Notes: a model not told the origin generated them from the letters alone. A stretch of DNA of 64,000 bases from Serinibacter arcticus (GCF_003121705.1 NZ_PYHR01000002.1:2976001-3040000), one strand, 5' to 3'. Shown: positions 15,790-25,555, numbered from the stretch's first letter. Numbers and translations are program-made.

Positions 15790-18666
15790 TCACGCGAGGT
15801 AGTCAAACAGTCCTTCGCTGAGTGGGCGTTCCAGCCGTATGTGCATCCTGACCACCGGAAGCCGTTTTCCCGAGTCGTCCGGCATGCTGGTATCGATCGC
15901 TTCGCTTACCGCCGCCTTTCCCAGATAGTAATGGTCGGCCCCTTCCGCTCCGTCGCGCTGGACAAAGACGTGGAGCGTGGTTGCCCCTGATGTTAAGGCC
16001 CGTACGTCCTTGCTTTCGAGTGTCCGATTATTCTTTGAGAACCACCGCATCGTTTGCGGATCAAGGAGTTCGTCCTCGTATGCGGTGCGCGCGTCGACGT
16101 CGTGCGCCTTATGCAAGGTGGAGAAGGCTGCGCAAACGCCGAGATCCTCGTCGACTTTATACCCGTAGATCGTCGAGGCTGTGCTACGGGACCATCCCAA
16201 GATGCGTGCTGCATCGCGGCGCGAGTACTGCATCCCCGCAGTGAATGGCTCGTCGGGCGCGTAGCGCTCGGCGATGAGTGCGAAGCCCGTGGTTACCAGG
16301 TCGTGGGTGGCTGCGACGAGCGCCGGTGAGTCGGCCCACTCGGTTAGAAACTCTTGCGTGAGGCGTACGCGCGAACCTGCGACCTCGGCGATGCCGTCGA
16401 CGTAGCGCTTCTGGTCTGCTTGTGGGTAGCGACGCAGGGCGAGCGTGTCGATCGCGCTCTCTACTTGAGTGTCTGATCCGAGCATGCCACGCGTCGCAAT
16501 CCCTGCCGTCAGCTCGGACCTCGTGACGACCTCACGGTCGAGAAGGAGCTCGAGCAGGACGAGCTCGTGGAGTCGCTTTGCTGCGAGGACCTCATGGGAG
16601 AGCAGGGCGAGGTAGCGGCTGGCTCGCGGCGACAGAGTTGTCTCGACTCGCAGGAGCCTGCGGGCCAGCTCGGGGTAGTGCTCTTCGCGGGTAGCGAGGA
16701 GAACGGGGTCGACAGACTTGAATCGGTGGAAGTCGCCAAGGGTCGGCACGCGACCCACCCTGTCCCGCATCGCTGTCATCGCGAGCTTGAGGTTGCTCAT
16801 GCTGTCGAGTCTGTTCTCCGTGATCGACCGCAGCACGCGATCTCGGGAGAGCTCGTCGAAGCTCACGCTGGATAGTCCGGGCAGTGAGCCTCCGTCAACA
16901 GCCTCGTTGAGCTTCTCGCGCAGGGACTCCTTATTCAGGGTCTGGTCCCCAAACAGCGCGATTGGGATCAGATAGTTGTTGGCGTAGTTGCCGATGAAGT
17001 CGATGACGACGAGATAGTCCTTGCCCGTGGCGAGCCGCAGGCCCCGACCGAGTTGCTGGACGAAGACGATCGCCGATTGAGTCTGGCGGAGCATCACCAC
17101 TTGGTTCACAGAGGGAATGTCGACACCCTCGTTGAAGATGTCGACGGTCAGGAGGTAGTCCAACTCTCCTCGCTCGAGCTCAGCGACGCGTTGCTCGCGG
17201 TGCTCGATGCTGTCGTCACTGGTCAACGCCACCGTCCGGAGCGCTCTCCCTCTCAAGGAGCGGGCGTTCAGTGCCGCGGAGAGCGCCTGTGCCTCCTCCT
17301 TTCGGCTGCAGAAGATCAGTCCGCAAGGCTGCGTGCCGGCCTGGCCATACAGGTCGAGCTTCGCGATGAGGTGTTCGATGCGCTCGGGGTTGATGAGCCG
17401 GTTCAGTTCGGCCTCTGCCGTGAGGACGGTGCCGTCGTCGAAGGCCACATCGGCTACCCCGTAGTAGTGGAATGGACTGAGCATCTCGGCCTCGAGGGCG
17501 TCGTGCAGACGGATCTCGTAGGGGACGTTGTAGTCGAAGAGCTCGAAGACGTTGAACGCGTCTGTGCGCTCCGGCGTCGCCGTCATTCCCAGCAGGAAGC
17601 GCGGCTTCAGCGTGTCGAGCACGCGCCGGTAGGTCGGCCCTCCGGCGCGATGCGCCTCGTCGACGATGACGTAGTCGAAGGCGTCGGGGTCGATCCCGTC
17701 AAGCACCTGTGGCTGTGAGAGGGTCTGGATCGTCGCGAAGACGTAGCGTCGATCTGCCTGCTTGTATCGGCCGGTGAGCTTGCCGTAGTCGGAATCGGAA
17801 CCGCCCAGCACGTGCTGATAGGACGCGATGGTCCGGTCCAAGATCTGCTCTCGGTGGACGATAAAGAGCAAACGACCGGGCGCGGCGGCCCGCACGTCGA
17901 GGGCGGACAGGATGGTCTTGCCGGTACCTGTCGCCGAGATGATGATCGCCCGCTCCGCACCTTCAGCTCGCGCCAGCGAGAGCGCGAGGAGTGCATCCTG
18001 CTGCATCGCGTTCGGCTGGATGCGCTCAGCCCCTACGCCGAGCGGTGTCCGGACGGCAGCACGAGGCGGAGGCGGCACGTAGCGGCTCGCGTACTCTGCG
18101 ATCCACTCGGCGGTGAGCGGCGTGGATGATGAGACTTCCCGTCCGACAAGCTCCTCGAACTGCTGCGCGAGGTGACTCCCGCGGGCAGCGGAGACCTTGA
18201 GATTCCACTCATGGTTGCTCGAGAGCGCCGCACTCGTCAGGTTCGAGCTTCCGATGACCGCCGTGAGGCTGGGTCCGCTCTCGAAGACGTATCCCTTGGG
18301 GTGGAACGCTTGGGAGTGGTGGATCCGGACGTCGAATCCGAGCTGTGTCTTCAAGGCCAGCAGCTCTGCGAAAGCGTGGGGGCTGTTGAAGGCGAGGTAG
18401 TCCGAGGTGATCACGGTGCCGTGACCATCGAAGTCGATCAAGTGCTGCTTGAGCTGTGCGATCGCCCCTGGGGAGATGAACGCCACCGAGAAGATGAAGC
18501 GCTCGCAGCGACGAAGCTCCTCGAGGAGTGTGTGCTCAACGGTGGTGCCGTCGCCGTTAAGGACGAGTCCGGGGACGTGGTGTAGCGGCGCCGCGACCTC
18601 GACGTTGAGGTACCCGTAGTGGAGGTCGCTACTGAACTGCTCTGACCAGTCGGCCGAATCGTTCAT
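15790..18666 (-). CDS. PLD-nuclease / SF2 helicase / DUF3427-type protein, predicted defence factor
   Basis: A 958-aa protein starting MNDSADW at an ATG overlapping the Nudix stop by four bases; the longer frame upstream is not needed. A phospholipase-D-like nuclease domain comes first (one HPK at 122-124 with GSSN at 139-142). A DEAD/DEAH helicase core follows: Walker A SATGTGKT at 244-251, DEAH at 335-338, motif III GMTATPERTD, and motif VI QLGRGLRL. The C-terminal part of about 330 residues matches the DUF3427 layout ('YSRRDAARILGWSRST', 'STIYGYKVDEDLGVCAAF'). Such proteins belong to restriction/DNA-damage-type defence loci. With only one HKD half-site it probably acts as a dimer. It is convergent with the DUF262-HEPN unit, and the two units together form a small defence island. 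Confidence 0.85.
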   Translation of the reverse strand: MNDSADWSEQFSSDLHYGYLNVEVAAPLHHVPGLVLNGDGTTVEHTLLEELRRCERFIFSVAFISPGAIAQLKQHLIDFDGHGTVITSDYLAFNSPHAFAELLALKTQLGFDVRIHHSQAFHPKGYVFESGPSLTAVIGSSNLTSAALSSNHEWNLKVSAARGSHLAQQFEELVGREVSSSTPLTAEWIAEYASRYVPPPPRAAVRTPLGVGAERIQPNAMQQDALLALSLARAEGAERAIIISATGTGKTILSALDVRAAAPGRLLFIVHREQILDRTIASYQHVLGGSDSDYGKLTGRYKQADRRYVFATIQTLSQPQVLDGIDPDAFDYVIVDEAHRAGGPTYRRVLDTLKPRFLLGMTATPERTDAFNVFELFDYNVPYEIRLHDALEAEMLSPFHYYGVADVAFDDGTVLTAEAELNRLINPERIEHLIAKLDLYGQAGTQPCGLIFCSRKEEAQALSAALNARSLRGRALRTVALTSDDSIEHREQRVAELERGELDYLLTVDIFNEGVDIPSVNQVVMLRQTQSAIVFVQQLGRGLRLATGKDYLVVIDFIGNYANNYLIPIALFGDQTLNKESLREKLNEAVDGGSLPGLSSVSFDELSRDRVLRSITENRLDSMSNLKLAMTAMRDRVGRVPTLGDFHRFKSVDPVLLATREEHYPELARRLLRVETTLSPRASRYLALLSHEVLAAKRLHELVLLELLLDREVVTRSELTAGIATRGMLGSDTQVESAIDTLALRRYPQADQKRYVDGIAEVAGSRVRLTQEFLTEWADSPALVAATHDLVTTGFALIAERYAPDEPFTAGMQYSRRDAARILGWSRSTASTIYGYKVDEDLGVCAAFSTLHKAHDVDARTAYEDELLDPQTMRWFSKNNRTLESKDVRALTSGATTLHVFVQRDGAEGADHYYLGKAAVSEAIDTSMPDDSGKRLPVVRMHIRLERPLSEGLFDYLA

Positions 18667-19058
18667 GCGCCCAGATCGGCCATGATGCGCCGGACGGCAG
18701 GGATGTCGGCGGGTGCCCACTCAAGGGTGTCGAGGTCGGCAGGCTTCAACCACGCCAGGTCGGCGTGTTCGGTCAGCTTCGGTGAGCCCGATACGAGGTC
18801 GCAGTAGAAGGTGGTCAGCGTGACCTCGCCAAACGGGTACACGTGCGTCGTGGTCTCCACCTCGTCGCCCACGCGCACGGTGCAGTCGAGCTCTTCGTCG
18901 ATCTCACGCTCCAGCGCGCTTCTCGGTGTCTCGCCCGACTCGATCTTCCCGCCCGGGAACTCCCAAAGGCCCGGAAGCGATCCGTCCGGGCCGCGCTGCG
19001 CGCACATCACCAAGCCGTCTCGGAGAATGACTGCTCCGACGACGCGAATCTTGCGCAC
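18663..19058 (-). CDS. MutT-type Nudix pyrophosphohydrolase coupled to the helicase gene
   Basis: A 131-aa protein. GTG at 19058 is preceded by GGGAGG at good spacing and gives the normal MutT length; a longer frame to 19193 exists. The full Nudix box is present: GKIESGE - seven residues - REIDEEL. 'GLWEFPGG' stands before it, as in (deoxy)nucleoside-triphosphate pyrophosphohydrolases of the MutT/NudG type. The stop overlaps the helicase start (ATGA), so both are made from one message. In several genomes a Nudix domain is linked or fused to DUF3427 helicases, which suggests it cleans or degrades a nucleotide as part of the same system. That link is inference. Confidence 0.85.
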   Translation of the reverse strand: MRKIRVVGAVILRDGLVMCAQRGPDGSLPGLWEFPGGKIESGETPRSALEREIDEELDCTVRVGDEVETTTHVYPFGEVTLTTFYCDLVSGSPKLTEHADLAWLKPADLDTLEWAPADIPAVRRIMADLGA

Positions 19059-19234
19059 GACCTGGCCTCCCGTTTGCTCGTCATCCGGAGGGCTCCGAAC
19101 CAGCTCGTTGAGCTTAGCTGCGGCCTGGCGGGGTCGCTCAGGACCCGAGACGAATCGGTTCGCCGGGCGGTCGCGCCATCGTCCGGGCAGCATGAGGAGT
19201 GACCGATCAAACGCTGCGAGACGAAGGAGTCCCT

Positions 19235-19540
19235 ATGCCCCACCTGCTCTGCTTCGAGTTCCCCTCCGACGGGCCGTTCGGCCCCGAGGCGACGCCCGTC
19301 TACAGCGAGCTCGCCGGCGACATCGCGCACGAGGACGGCCTGATCTGGAAGGTGTGGACCGAGGACGCCGAGCGCGCTCGCGCGGGCGGCGTCTACCTGT
19401 TCGCTGACGAGGAGAAGGCCGCCCGGTACGTCGAGAAGCACTCAACCCGCCTCGGAACCTTCGGGATCACCGACATCGAGGTCCGCTCGATTGGCGTCCA
19501 GGGCGACCTCTCTAGCATCACCCACGCCACCCTCGCCTGA
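19235..19540 (+). CDS. YdhR-like putative monooxygenase
   Basis: A 101-aa protein beginning MPHLLCFEF. The ATG follows AAGGAG at ideal spacing, which decides against the upstream ATG at 19199. It has the small ferredoxin-like YdhR/dimeric alpha-beta barrel pattern: an N-terminal strand, 'GLIWKVWTEDAERARAGGVY', 'FADEEKAARYVEKHSTRLG', and a closing 'ITDIEVRSIGVQ'. Members are annotated as putative monooxygenases; substrates are unknown. It stands alone, divergent from the Nudix-helicase unit. Confidence 0.75.
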   Translation: MPHLLCFEFPSDGPFGPEATPVYSELAGDIAHEDGLIWKVWTEDAERARAGGVYLFADEEKAARYVEKHSTRLGTFGITDIEVRSIGVQGDLSSITHATLA

Positions 19541-19594
19541 CCCGCCGCGCGCCCAGCCCTGGCGCTCCGCTGCCGTCAGGGCTGGACTGGTCCC

Positions 19595-20149
<555 letters not shown>

Positions 20150-20255
20150 ATGTCGTACCTCAGGCCTACCGTGAACGCAGCAGCACTGTTGCCGCTCGCG
20201 ACCCACTCCGCGATTCCGTCGTCCAGGAGCACCGCCCCCCAACCGAGGAGAGAAC

Positions 20256-21230
20256 GTGACCGAACCGCTCGCCGTCGTCGTCCGCAACGACACCCTCCAC
20301 CTCGGCCCCGTGAACGTCCACTTCCGGCGCACCGTGCGGATCCCCGAGAAGGGCCTTCACCACCTGCCACCCAGCCTCGGATCGTTCCCGCTCCGTCGGG
20401 TGCAGGACTACCCCGACACCGTGCCCGCTGACTGGCTCGCCCGCGGCGGCGTCATGCTTCCGATCCGTCAGCGCGAGGCGATGTGGCTCGATCTCGGCGG
20501 CGCCGAGCCAGCGGCGCTGCAGGTCGCTCTCGGCAAGGTGTGCGCCGTCAGCGGCGCGATCTGGTCCGCGACGCTGACCGCCAACCCGCAGAACTACGTG
20601 TCCCTCCCGCGGCAGCCCTGGCTCGACGGCATCAACTCGGGCGAGGGGTCCGTGCGCCAGTTCGTCGCGACCCGGCTCGGGCTCGGCGCCACGGTCGAGG
20701 GCCAGGTCACCGGAGAGGAGACGGTCGGCGGCTTCCAGCTGCGCGCTGTGGGCCTCACCGCCCAGGCGCTCGAGGTCTGGAAGGCGCAGGAGGTGGCGTC
20801 CCCGCAGATCCGTGGGGCGGCAGGCGTTCACGCGATGGCCGGCGCCCCGCTCGGCATGGGGGTCGGCGCCGGCGGCACGATGCGCCAGGAGATCTACCGC
20901 GACTCCCGTCCTCTCGACGACTACGACGCCGAGCGTTCCTCCCGCGTGTTCGTTCACCTGTGCTCCGCCGAGCAGTGGACGGCGATCACGGGGGAGGCGC
21001 CCCCGCCGTCGCCCATCGACCGCGAGACGTACGTCCACCTCAACCTGCCGTGGTTCGACTACTTCGACGACGACGGCGAGGACCTCGCCCCGAGCGACAC
21101 CCTCGCCACCGTCAAGACGGTCGGCGATGTGCTGGAGCTCGACGAGCCCGCCTTCACCCCCACGAAGCCGGCGACCGTGGTCGTGCTGAAGGACCAGGGA
21201 GGGGACGCCGTCGCACCGGGGGAGTGGTGA
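20256..21230 (+). CDS. Conserved hypothetical protein, 324 aa
   Basis: I do not recognise a functional family. It is soluble, with no signal peptide. The GTG start follows GAGGAGAGAAC. The first 60 residues form an immunoglobulin- or jelly-roll-like stretch ('VHFRRTVRIPEKGLHHLPPS'). A conserved-looking centre follows: 'MLPIRQREAMWLDLGG', 'NYVSLPRQPWLDGINSGEGS', 'VRQFVATRLGLGATVEGQVT'. A Gly/Met-rich loop (residues about 193-208) comes next, and a C-terminal 'PWFDYFDDDGEDLAPSD' suggests an acidic surface. The central block resembles a family of uncharacterised bacterial proteins found as single genes. No hint of role comes from the neighbours. Confidence 0.65.
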   Translation: MTEPLAVVVRNDTLHLGPVNVHFRRTVRIPEKGLHHLPPSLGSFPLRRVQDYPDTVPADWLARGGVMLPIRQREAMWLDLGGAEPAALQVALGKVCAVSGAIWSATLTANPQNYVSLPRQPWLDGINSGEGSVRQFVATRLGLGATVEGQVTGEETVGGFQLRAVGLTAQALEVWKAQEVASPQIRGAAGVHAMAGAPLGMGVGAGGTMRQEIYRDSRPLDDYDAERSSRVFVHLCSAEQWTAITGEAPPPSPIDRETYVHLNLPWFDYFDDDGEDLAPSDTLATVKTVGDVLELDEPAFTPTKPATVVVLKDQGGDAVAPGEW

Positions 21231-21285
21231 CCCGGGTGCACCCCGCCCCTTGCCATCCGTCCCCCCATCTGGGGAGGGTGGACGG

Positions 21286-22050
21286 ATGAGATGCTCCGCT
21301 CTGACCCTCAGTGCCGTGCTCCTCGCGGGTTCGCTCGTCGCCTGCTCGCCCTCGTCCGACGGCGATGACGCCGCTCCGGACGAGTCCGCGACGCCGTCGA
21401 CCAGCGAGAGCGCGTCCCCCACCGAGGAGGAGACGAGCCCCAGCCCGACGGCCACCAGCCCCACGGAGACCGAGCCACCGCCGTCGGAGCCCGCCGTCGA
21501 GGTCCCCGTCCAGGTGGTGCCGGAGGCGACCCTCGACGCCGAGACCCTCGGCACCGTCGACCAACCGCGCGAGGAGGCTGTCGGCCTCACCGCCTGGCGC
21601 CTCCCCGAGGACTGCCAGCCGACGACGCCGGACGCCCTCGACATGTGGACCGTCACCCAGGGCTCGGGTGAGTTCGAGGAGGCCGTCGGGGTCCAGCAGG
21701 TCGCGGTGTTCGCGGACTCCGACGCCGCGGCTGCCGCGGCTGACGAGCTGATCGCCGCGATGCAGAGCTGCACGGCGGCCGAGGGCGCGGCGACGCGCTA
21801 CGTCGTCGAGGGGGTCGACATCGGCGCCCAGGGCAACGGCCTCGCCACCGACTACTACGGCGCGTCCGCCACCGGCGACCTCGCCACCGCGATCGGCGAC
21901 TACGTCGCGGAGACGCGCCGCGGCACGGCCGTCACCCTCGTCGGCTACCAGGGCGGCGAGAGCCAGATCCAGTCGGCCGGCCAGAGCACCCGACTGCTCC
22001 TCGCCACGGCGTGGGAGCGCCTCTGCGTCTACGACAGCGAGGGCTGTTGA
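21286..22050 (+). CDS. Secreted lipoprotein, function unknown
   Basis: A 254-aa protein starting MRCSALTLS, behind a GGGAGGG site. It has a lipoprotein signal (LLAGSLVAC, Cys about residue 20) and a long Ser/Thr/Glu/Pro linker. The C-terminal domain of about 150 residues has one Cys pair typical of actinobacterial sensor-domain-like lipoproteins ('QQVAVFADSDAAAAAADEL', then 'MQSCTAAEGAAT', ending 'LCVYDSEGC'). This recalls the PknH-like extracellular fold, but the assignment is tentative. The following gene appears to start at a TTG overlapping its stop, so the two may be co-expressed. Confidence 0.75.
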   Translation: MRCSALTLSAVLLAGSLVACSPSSDGDDAAPDESATPSTSESASPTEEETSPSPTATSPTETEPPPSEPAVEVPVQVVPEATLDAETLGTVDQPREEAVGLTAWRLPEDCQPTTPDALDMWTVTQGSGEFEEAVGVQQVAVFADSDAAAAAADELIAAMQSCTAAEGAATRYVVEGVDIGAQGNGLATDYYGASATGDLATAIGDYVAETRRGTAVTLVGYQGGESQIQSAGQSTRLLLATAWERLCVYDSEGC

Positions 22051-22820
22051 GCACCGCCGTCACTCGCGAGTCCGTCCGCGAGCTTGCCCGCGAACAGGCC
22101 GCCGACCCCACGACGGTCCGCGAGGTCATTCACTACGCCTTCAACGCCGATCCCGTCAGCGGCGGCTTCGCCTTCCTGCGCGACGAGGTGCTCCTGATCT
22201 GCGGCGTGGGCGGCGGGCGGACGTGGACCGTCGACCCCGGCGACGACGACGCGCGGCGCGACGCGATCGACGCCTTCTGGCGGGTCGCGCAGCGGCACAG
22301 CCTGCGCAAAAGGCTGGCAGCGCTGGAGCCGGAGGTGCGCGTCGCCGTCGCCGGCCTGGTCGCGGGCGTGCGGAGCGTGCGGAACCTGGACGCGGGGGCA
22401 CTGAGGGACGACGAGGCCGGCGTCGACCCGTGGGTGGCGGACGCCCACCTCGCCTACCTCCGCTTCCACACGAACGCGAGGACGCAGGCCGAGGCGGTGC
22501 TCGCCGTCGAGCGCGCGCTGCGCGACCGCGGCCGCTCGACCCTCCCGATTCACCCGTGCCCGGTCTGCGGCTACCCCGCGCTCGGTGACGGTCCCTACGC
22601 GCGGGCGGTGTGCGAGGTCTGCGAGCTGCTGACCGTGTGCGAGCACGGCCGGGAGGTCCGTGGAGCGCCGACCAGCCGGTTCGGTGGGTTCGTCGCCCGG
22701 CACGCCGACGACGAGTCCGAGTGCGAGGCGACGACGGCGAGCGGCGCCGTCGTCATCGGGGAGCGCGCGGTGATGATGACCGGGGTGGACGGGAGCGTCG
22801 TCGTCGAGGTCGTGGCGTAG
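22047..22820 (+). CDS. Unknown protein with C-terminal zinc ribbon and beta module
   Basis: About 257 aa from a TTG that overlaps the lipoprotein stop; a longer frame exists upstream. The N-terminal 150 residues are of unknown fold. Then comes a zinc ribbon with CPVCG and, 15 residues later, CEVCELLTVCEHGR, followed by about 70 residues of beta-strand ('SGAVVIGERAVMMTGVDGS'). The ribbon and the beta part closely match the N-terminal 90 residues of the macrodomain protein at 46540-47334 (CPVCG, CAECSTRTECAHGR), so a mobile module is shared between the two proteins. No function can be assigned. Confidence 0.65.
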   Translation: MSTAVTRESVRELAREQAADPTTVREVIHYAFNADPVSGGFAFLRDEVLLICGVGGGRTWTVDPGDDDARRDAIDAFWRVAQRHSLRKRLAALEPEVRVAVAGLVAGVRSVRNLDAGALRDDEAGVDPWVADAHLAYLRFHTNARTQAEAVLAVERALRDRGRSTLPIHPCPVCGYPALGDGPYARAVCEVCELLTVCEHGREVRGAPTSRFGGFVARHADDESECEATTASGAVVIGERAVMMTGVDGSVVVEVVA

Positions 22821-22939
22821 GCCGGGTCCGGGCAGGCCGTCCATGCCGAACCCGGTGCCGGCCGGCATCGGACGTGGCTGCCCAGGCCCCGACAGCCCTC
22901 GTCGCTCGATGATGCTCGTTGGCGATGAGAGCGGGCGGC

Positions 22940-22970
22940 TTGACCCCGCCCCTACGTCAGGGTGATGACT
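22940..22970 (+). promoter_or_regulatory. Putative MerR-type promoter/operator for the MFS-merR operon
   Basis: A -35-like TTGACC (22940-22945) is followed by a dyad CCCCTACGTCAGGG (22951-22964) and a weak -10 region. A dyad between the two promoter boxes is the usual MerR-family operator layout. The start codon of the transporter is at 22978. The gene for a MerR regulator is second in the operon, so autoregulation is likely. Confidence 0.45.
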
Positions 22971-22977
22971 GAGGGGC

Positions 22978-24246
22978 ATGAACCTCGTGCCCGCCGCCTA
23001 TCTCGCGTCCTACGTGCTCTCGCTGCTCGGCACCTCGATCGCCGGCATCGCCCTTCCCCTGATCGTGCTGCAGACCACCGGGAGCGTGCTCGGTACCGGT
23101 GCGGTCGCTGCGGCGACCGCCGTCCCCGCCGTCCTCGCCGGCTTGTTCATGGGCGTCGTGATCGACCGGATCAACCGGCGCACCTCCTCGGTGGTCACCG
23201 ACCTCGTCTCGGCCGCCGCGATCGCGGCGCTCCCCCTGATCGACGTCGTCACCGGCCTCAGCCTCGGCTGGTTCATCCTCTTCGGCGTCATCGGCTCCCT
23301 CGGCGACGTGCCGGGCATGACGGCGCGCGAGACCCTGCTGCCGGCGATCGTGCGCCACGGCCGGATCAGCGCTCAGCGACTGATGGGGATGCGTGAGGCA
23401 CTGGGCGCCGTCGCCCTGATCGTCGGCCCAGCGGCGGCAGGGGTGCTCATGGTCGCCTTCGACGGGTCCACGGTCCTGTGGATCACGGCGGGGACGTCCC
23501 TGGCGGCAGCGCTGCTCACGCTGCTCATCCCGCACCGGGTGGGGGCGATCGTCGCCTCCGACGGTGCGGCGCCCCCGGCCTCGACCCGAGGCCGGACCTG
23601 GAGTCGCCTCCGGGAGGGTTGGCGGGTGCTGTTCCGCAGCCCGTTCCTGGTCGCGACGACGACGCTCAGCCTGGTCTCGGTGCTCGTCCTCGCGTCGCTG
23701 CAGGGCCTGATCCTGCCCGTCTGGTTCACGCTCGTGGAGCAGCCGGGGATGCTCGGGTTGGTGCTCACCGCACTCGGCGGCGGGACCTTCCTCGGCGGCG
23801 CCGCCTACGCGACCGCCGGGGCCCGGGGGCGCCGCCGCGCATGGTTCCTGTGCGGGCTGATCGGGACGGCGACCGGGTTCGCGATCATCGCCACCCTCGG
23901 GTCGGTGTGGATCGTGCTCACGGGCGCGTTCGTGGTCGGAGTGGCGAACGGGCTGTTCGGGAGCCTCCTCGGCGTCCTCATGATCGAGCGGATCCCCGAG
24001 GAGATGCGCGGCCGGATCATGGGCACGCAGAACGCGATGATGACGGCGGCGCCGTCGCTCGGGATCGTCGTCGCCGCCGTCCTGGTGGAGGTCGCGGGGG
24101 TCGAGGTCGCGGCGGTCGCGATCGCCGGGGTCTGGGTCGTCGCCCTCGTGGTCGGGCTCGCCGCGCGCTCGCTGCGTACCCTGGACCCGCTGACGGCGGG
24201 GACGGACGAGCACGTGACGGAGGCGGTCGTGCATGCACAGCGGTGA
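22978..24246 (+). CDS. MFS transporter, probable drug/metabolite efflux pump
   Basis: A 422-aa protein with about twelve hydrophobic segments and the MFS loop-2 signature 'GVVIDRINRRTSSVVTDL'. The N-terminus starts directly with a membrane helix. The best match in layout is the MFS 'EntS/MdtH-like' efflux group of actinobacteria, which often pair with MerR regulators. Its last 14 bases overlap the start of the MerR gene. The substrate is unknown; the linked regulator suggests induction by the pumped compound. Confidence 0.85.
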   Translation: MNLVPAAYLASYVLSLLGTSIAGIALPLIVLQTTGSVLGTGAVAAATAVPAVLAGLFMGVVIDRINRRTSSVVTDLVSAAAIAALPLIDVVTGLSLGWFILFGVIGSLGDVPGMTARETLLPAIVRHGRISAQRLMGMREALGAVALIVGPAAAGVLMVAFDGSTVLWITAGTSLAAALLTLLIPHRVGAIVASDGAAPPASTRGRTWSRLREGWRVLFRSPFLVATTTLSLVSVLVLASLQGLILPVWFTLVEQPGMLGLVLTALGGGTFLGGAAYATAGARGRRRAWFLCGLIGTATGFAIIATLGSVWIVLTGAFVVGVANGLFGSLLGVLMIERIPEEMRGRIMGTQNAMMTAAPSLGIVVAAVLVEVAGVEVAAVAIAGVWVVALVVGLAARSLRTLDPLTAGTDEHVTEAVVHAQR

Positions 24247-24988
24247 GCTGGCGCGGTTCGCCGGGGTGAGCGTGCGGACGCTTCGGCACTACCACCAGGT
24301 CGGGGTGCTGCCCGAGCCGGAGCGGCGCAGCAACGGCTACCGCGACTACGGCGTGCGCCACCTGGTGCGCGTGCTGCGGATCCGGCGTCTGGCCGCACTC
24401 GGACTGCCGCTCGAGCGGATGCCGGCGCTCCTGGACGACATCACGGGCGACCCCGGCGCGCTGCTCGCGGAGCTGGACGGCGAGCTGGCCGCCGAGATCG
24501 ATCGGCTCAGCCGTCAGCGCGAGGTGATCGCCCGCCTTCGGCTGGCGGGCGGAGCCCCCGACGTCCCACCCGACCTCGCCCCGTTCCTCGCCGCCCTCGC
24601 GGCGCGCCTGCCGCCCGACCTGGCAGCGATGGACCGCGACCAGACGGTGCTCGTGGCGCATCTGGTGGGGGAGGACCACGGACCCGCGCTCGCCCGCCTG
24701 TACGAGCGGATCAGCGCCCCCGAGGCCCTCGCGGAGATCGCGGAGCGGTTCGGACGGCTGGGGCCGGACAGCACCGACGACGACGTGGCCGACGTCGCCG
24801 AGCGCTACGTCGTGGCACTCGACGGCGCGCTCGACGAGCTCGCGGACCTGTCGCCGTCGATCGACCCGCGCCGCGCCAGCGACGTCGCCCAGTACAGCAC
24901 CGAGCTCCTCAACGAGCAGCAGCGGCGGGTGGTCGCGCTGCTGGAGCGGCGTCTGGCCGATCGGGCGGACGGCGGGGTCACGAGCTGA
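24233..24988 (+). CDS. MerR-family transcriptional regulator
   Basis: A 251-aa protein. The N-terminal winged-helix reads 'GELARFAGVSVRTLRHYHQV' and 'GYRDYGVRHLVRVLRIRRL', a textbook MerR DNA-binding domain. A dimerisation coiled coil (about residues 80-110) and a helical C-terminal domain resembling TipA-type ligand-binding regions follow. It overlaps the MFS gene and probably acts on the dyad in front of that gene (22951-22964). The effector is unknown. Confidence 0.9.
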   Translation: MHSGELARFAGVSVRTLRHYHQVGVLPEPERRSNGYRDYGVRHLVRVLRIRRLAALGLPLERMPALLDDITGDPGALLAELDGELAAEIDRLSRQREVIARLRLAGGAPDVPPDLAPFLAALAARLPPDLAAMDRDQTVLVAHLVGEDHGPALARLYERISAPEALAEIAERFGRLGPDSTDDDVADVAERYVVALDGALDELADLSPSIDPRRASDVAQYSTELLNEQQRRVVALLERRLADRADGGVTS

Positions 24989-25081
24989 TCTGGTCGGCCG
25001 TCGTTCACCGACGGACGAATCCACCGATCGGCCGCACTCCGTGTTGGGATTGAGCATCCGCCCACGAGCAGAGGAATCGCC

Positions 25082-25555
25082 ATGGCTGCCCCACGCCCCC
25101 AGGTTGTCGCGGCCGTGATGGCCACGAACGGTCCCGAGGTCCCGTTCGTCTGGTCGACGACGCCCACCGGGCTCGTCGGCACCTGGAACTACGCCGACGC
25201 CCAGTGGGCCGGGCCGCTGGCTGCCGGCGCCGTCGACGCGACGTACCGGCTGATCGTCGAGCTCGACGACGACGCCACCTACACGCTCACCGATCACACC
25301 CAGGAGGCGCAGGGCGGCGTCGGGTTCGGGGGCGGGAGTGCGTCGTTCAGCAGCTTCCGCGGCACGGTCCGCAGGAAGAGCTTCAACAGCAGCGCTGCGC
25401 CGATCGCGTCCGACCACGGGCAGGTCGGGCAGACCTTCGGGTGGAACTTCGACAGCGCCGTTCCCAAGCGCGTGCTGCAGGACGTGCTTGCGCAGCACGG
25501 CTGGAGCGAGCGGAAGGTCGGGTTCTGGGCGCGATTGACGGGACGCACGAGCTGA
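25082..25555 (+). CDS. Conserved hypothetical protein, 157 aa
   Basis: I do not recognise the family. It is soluble, with no signal peptide. The ATG has an AGAGGAA site. The N-terminal beta-rich part includes 'WSTTPTGLVGTWNYADAQW' and 'YRLIVELDDDATYTLTDHTQ'. A Gly/Ser stretch ('GVGFGGGSASFSSF') and a C-terminal helix ending 'VLQDVLAQHGWSERKVG' follow. It stands alone and ends at a strong bidirectional terminator. Confidence 0.6.
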   Translation: MAAPRPQVVAAVMATNGPEVPFVWSTTPTGLVGTWNYADAQWAGPLAAGAVDATYRLIVELDDDATYTLTDHTQEAQGGVGFGGGSASFSSFRGTVRRKSFNSSAAPIASDHGQVGQTFGWNFDSAVPKRVLQDVLAQHGWSERKVGFWARLTGRTS

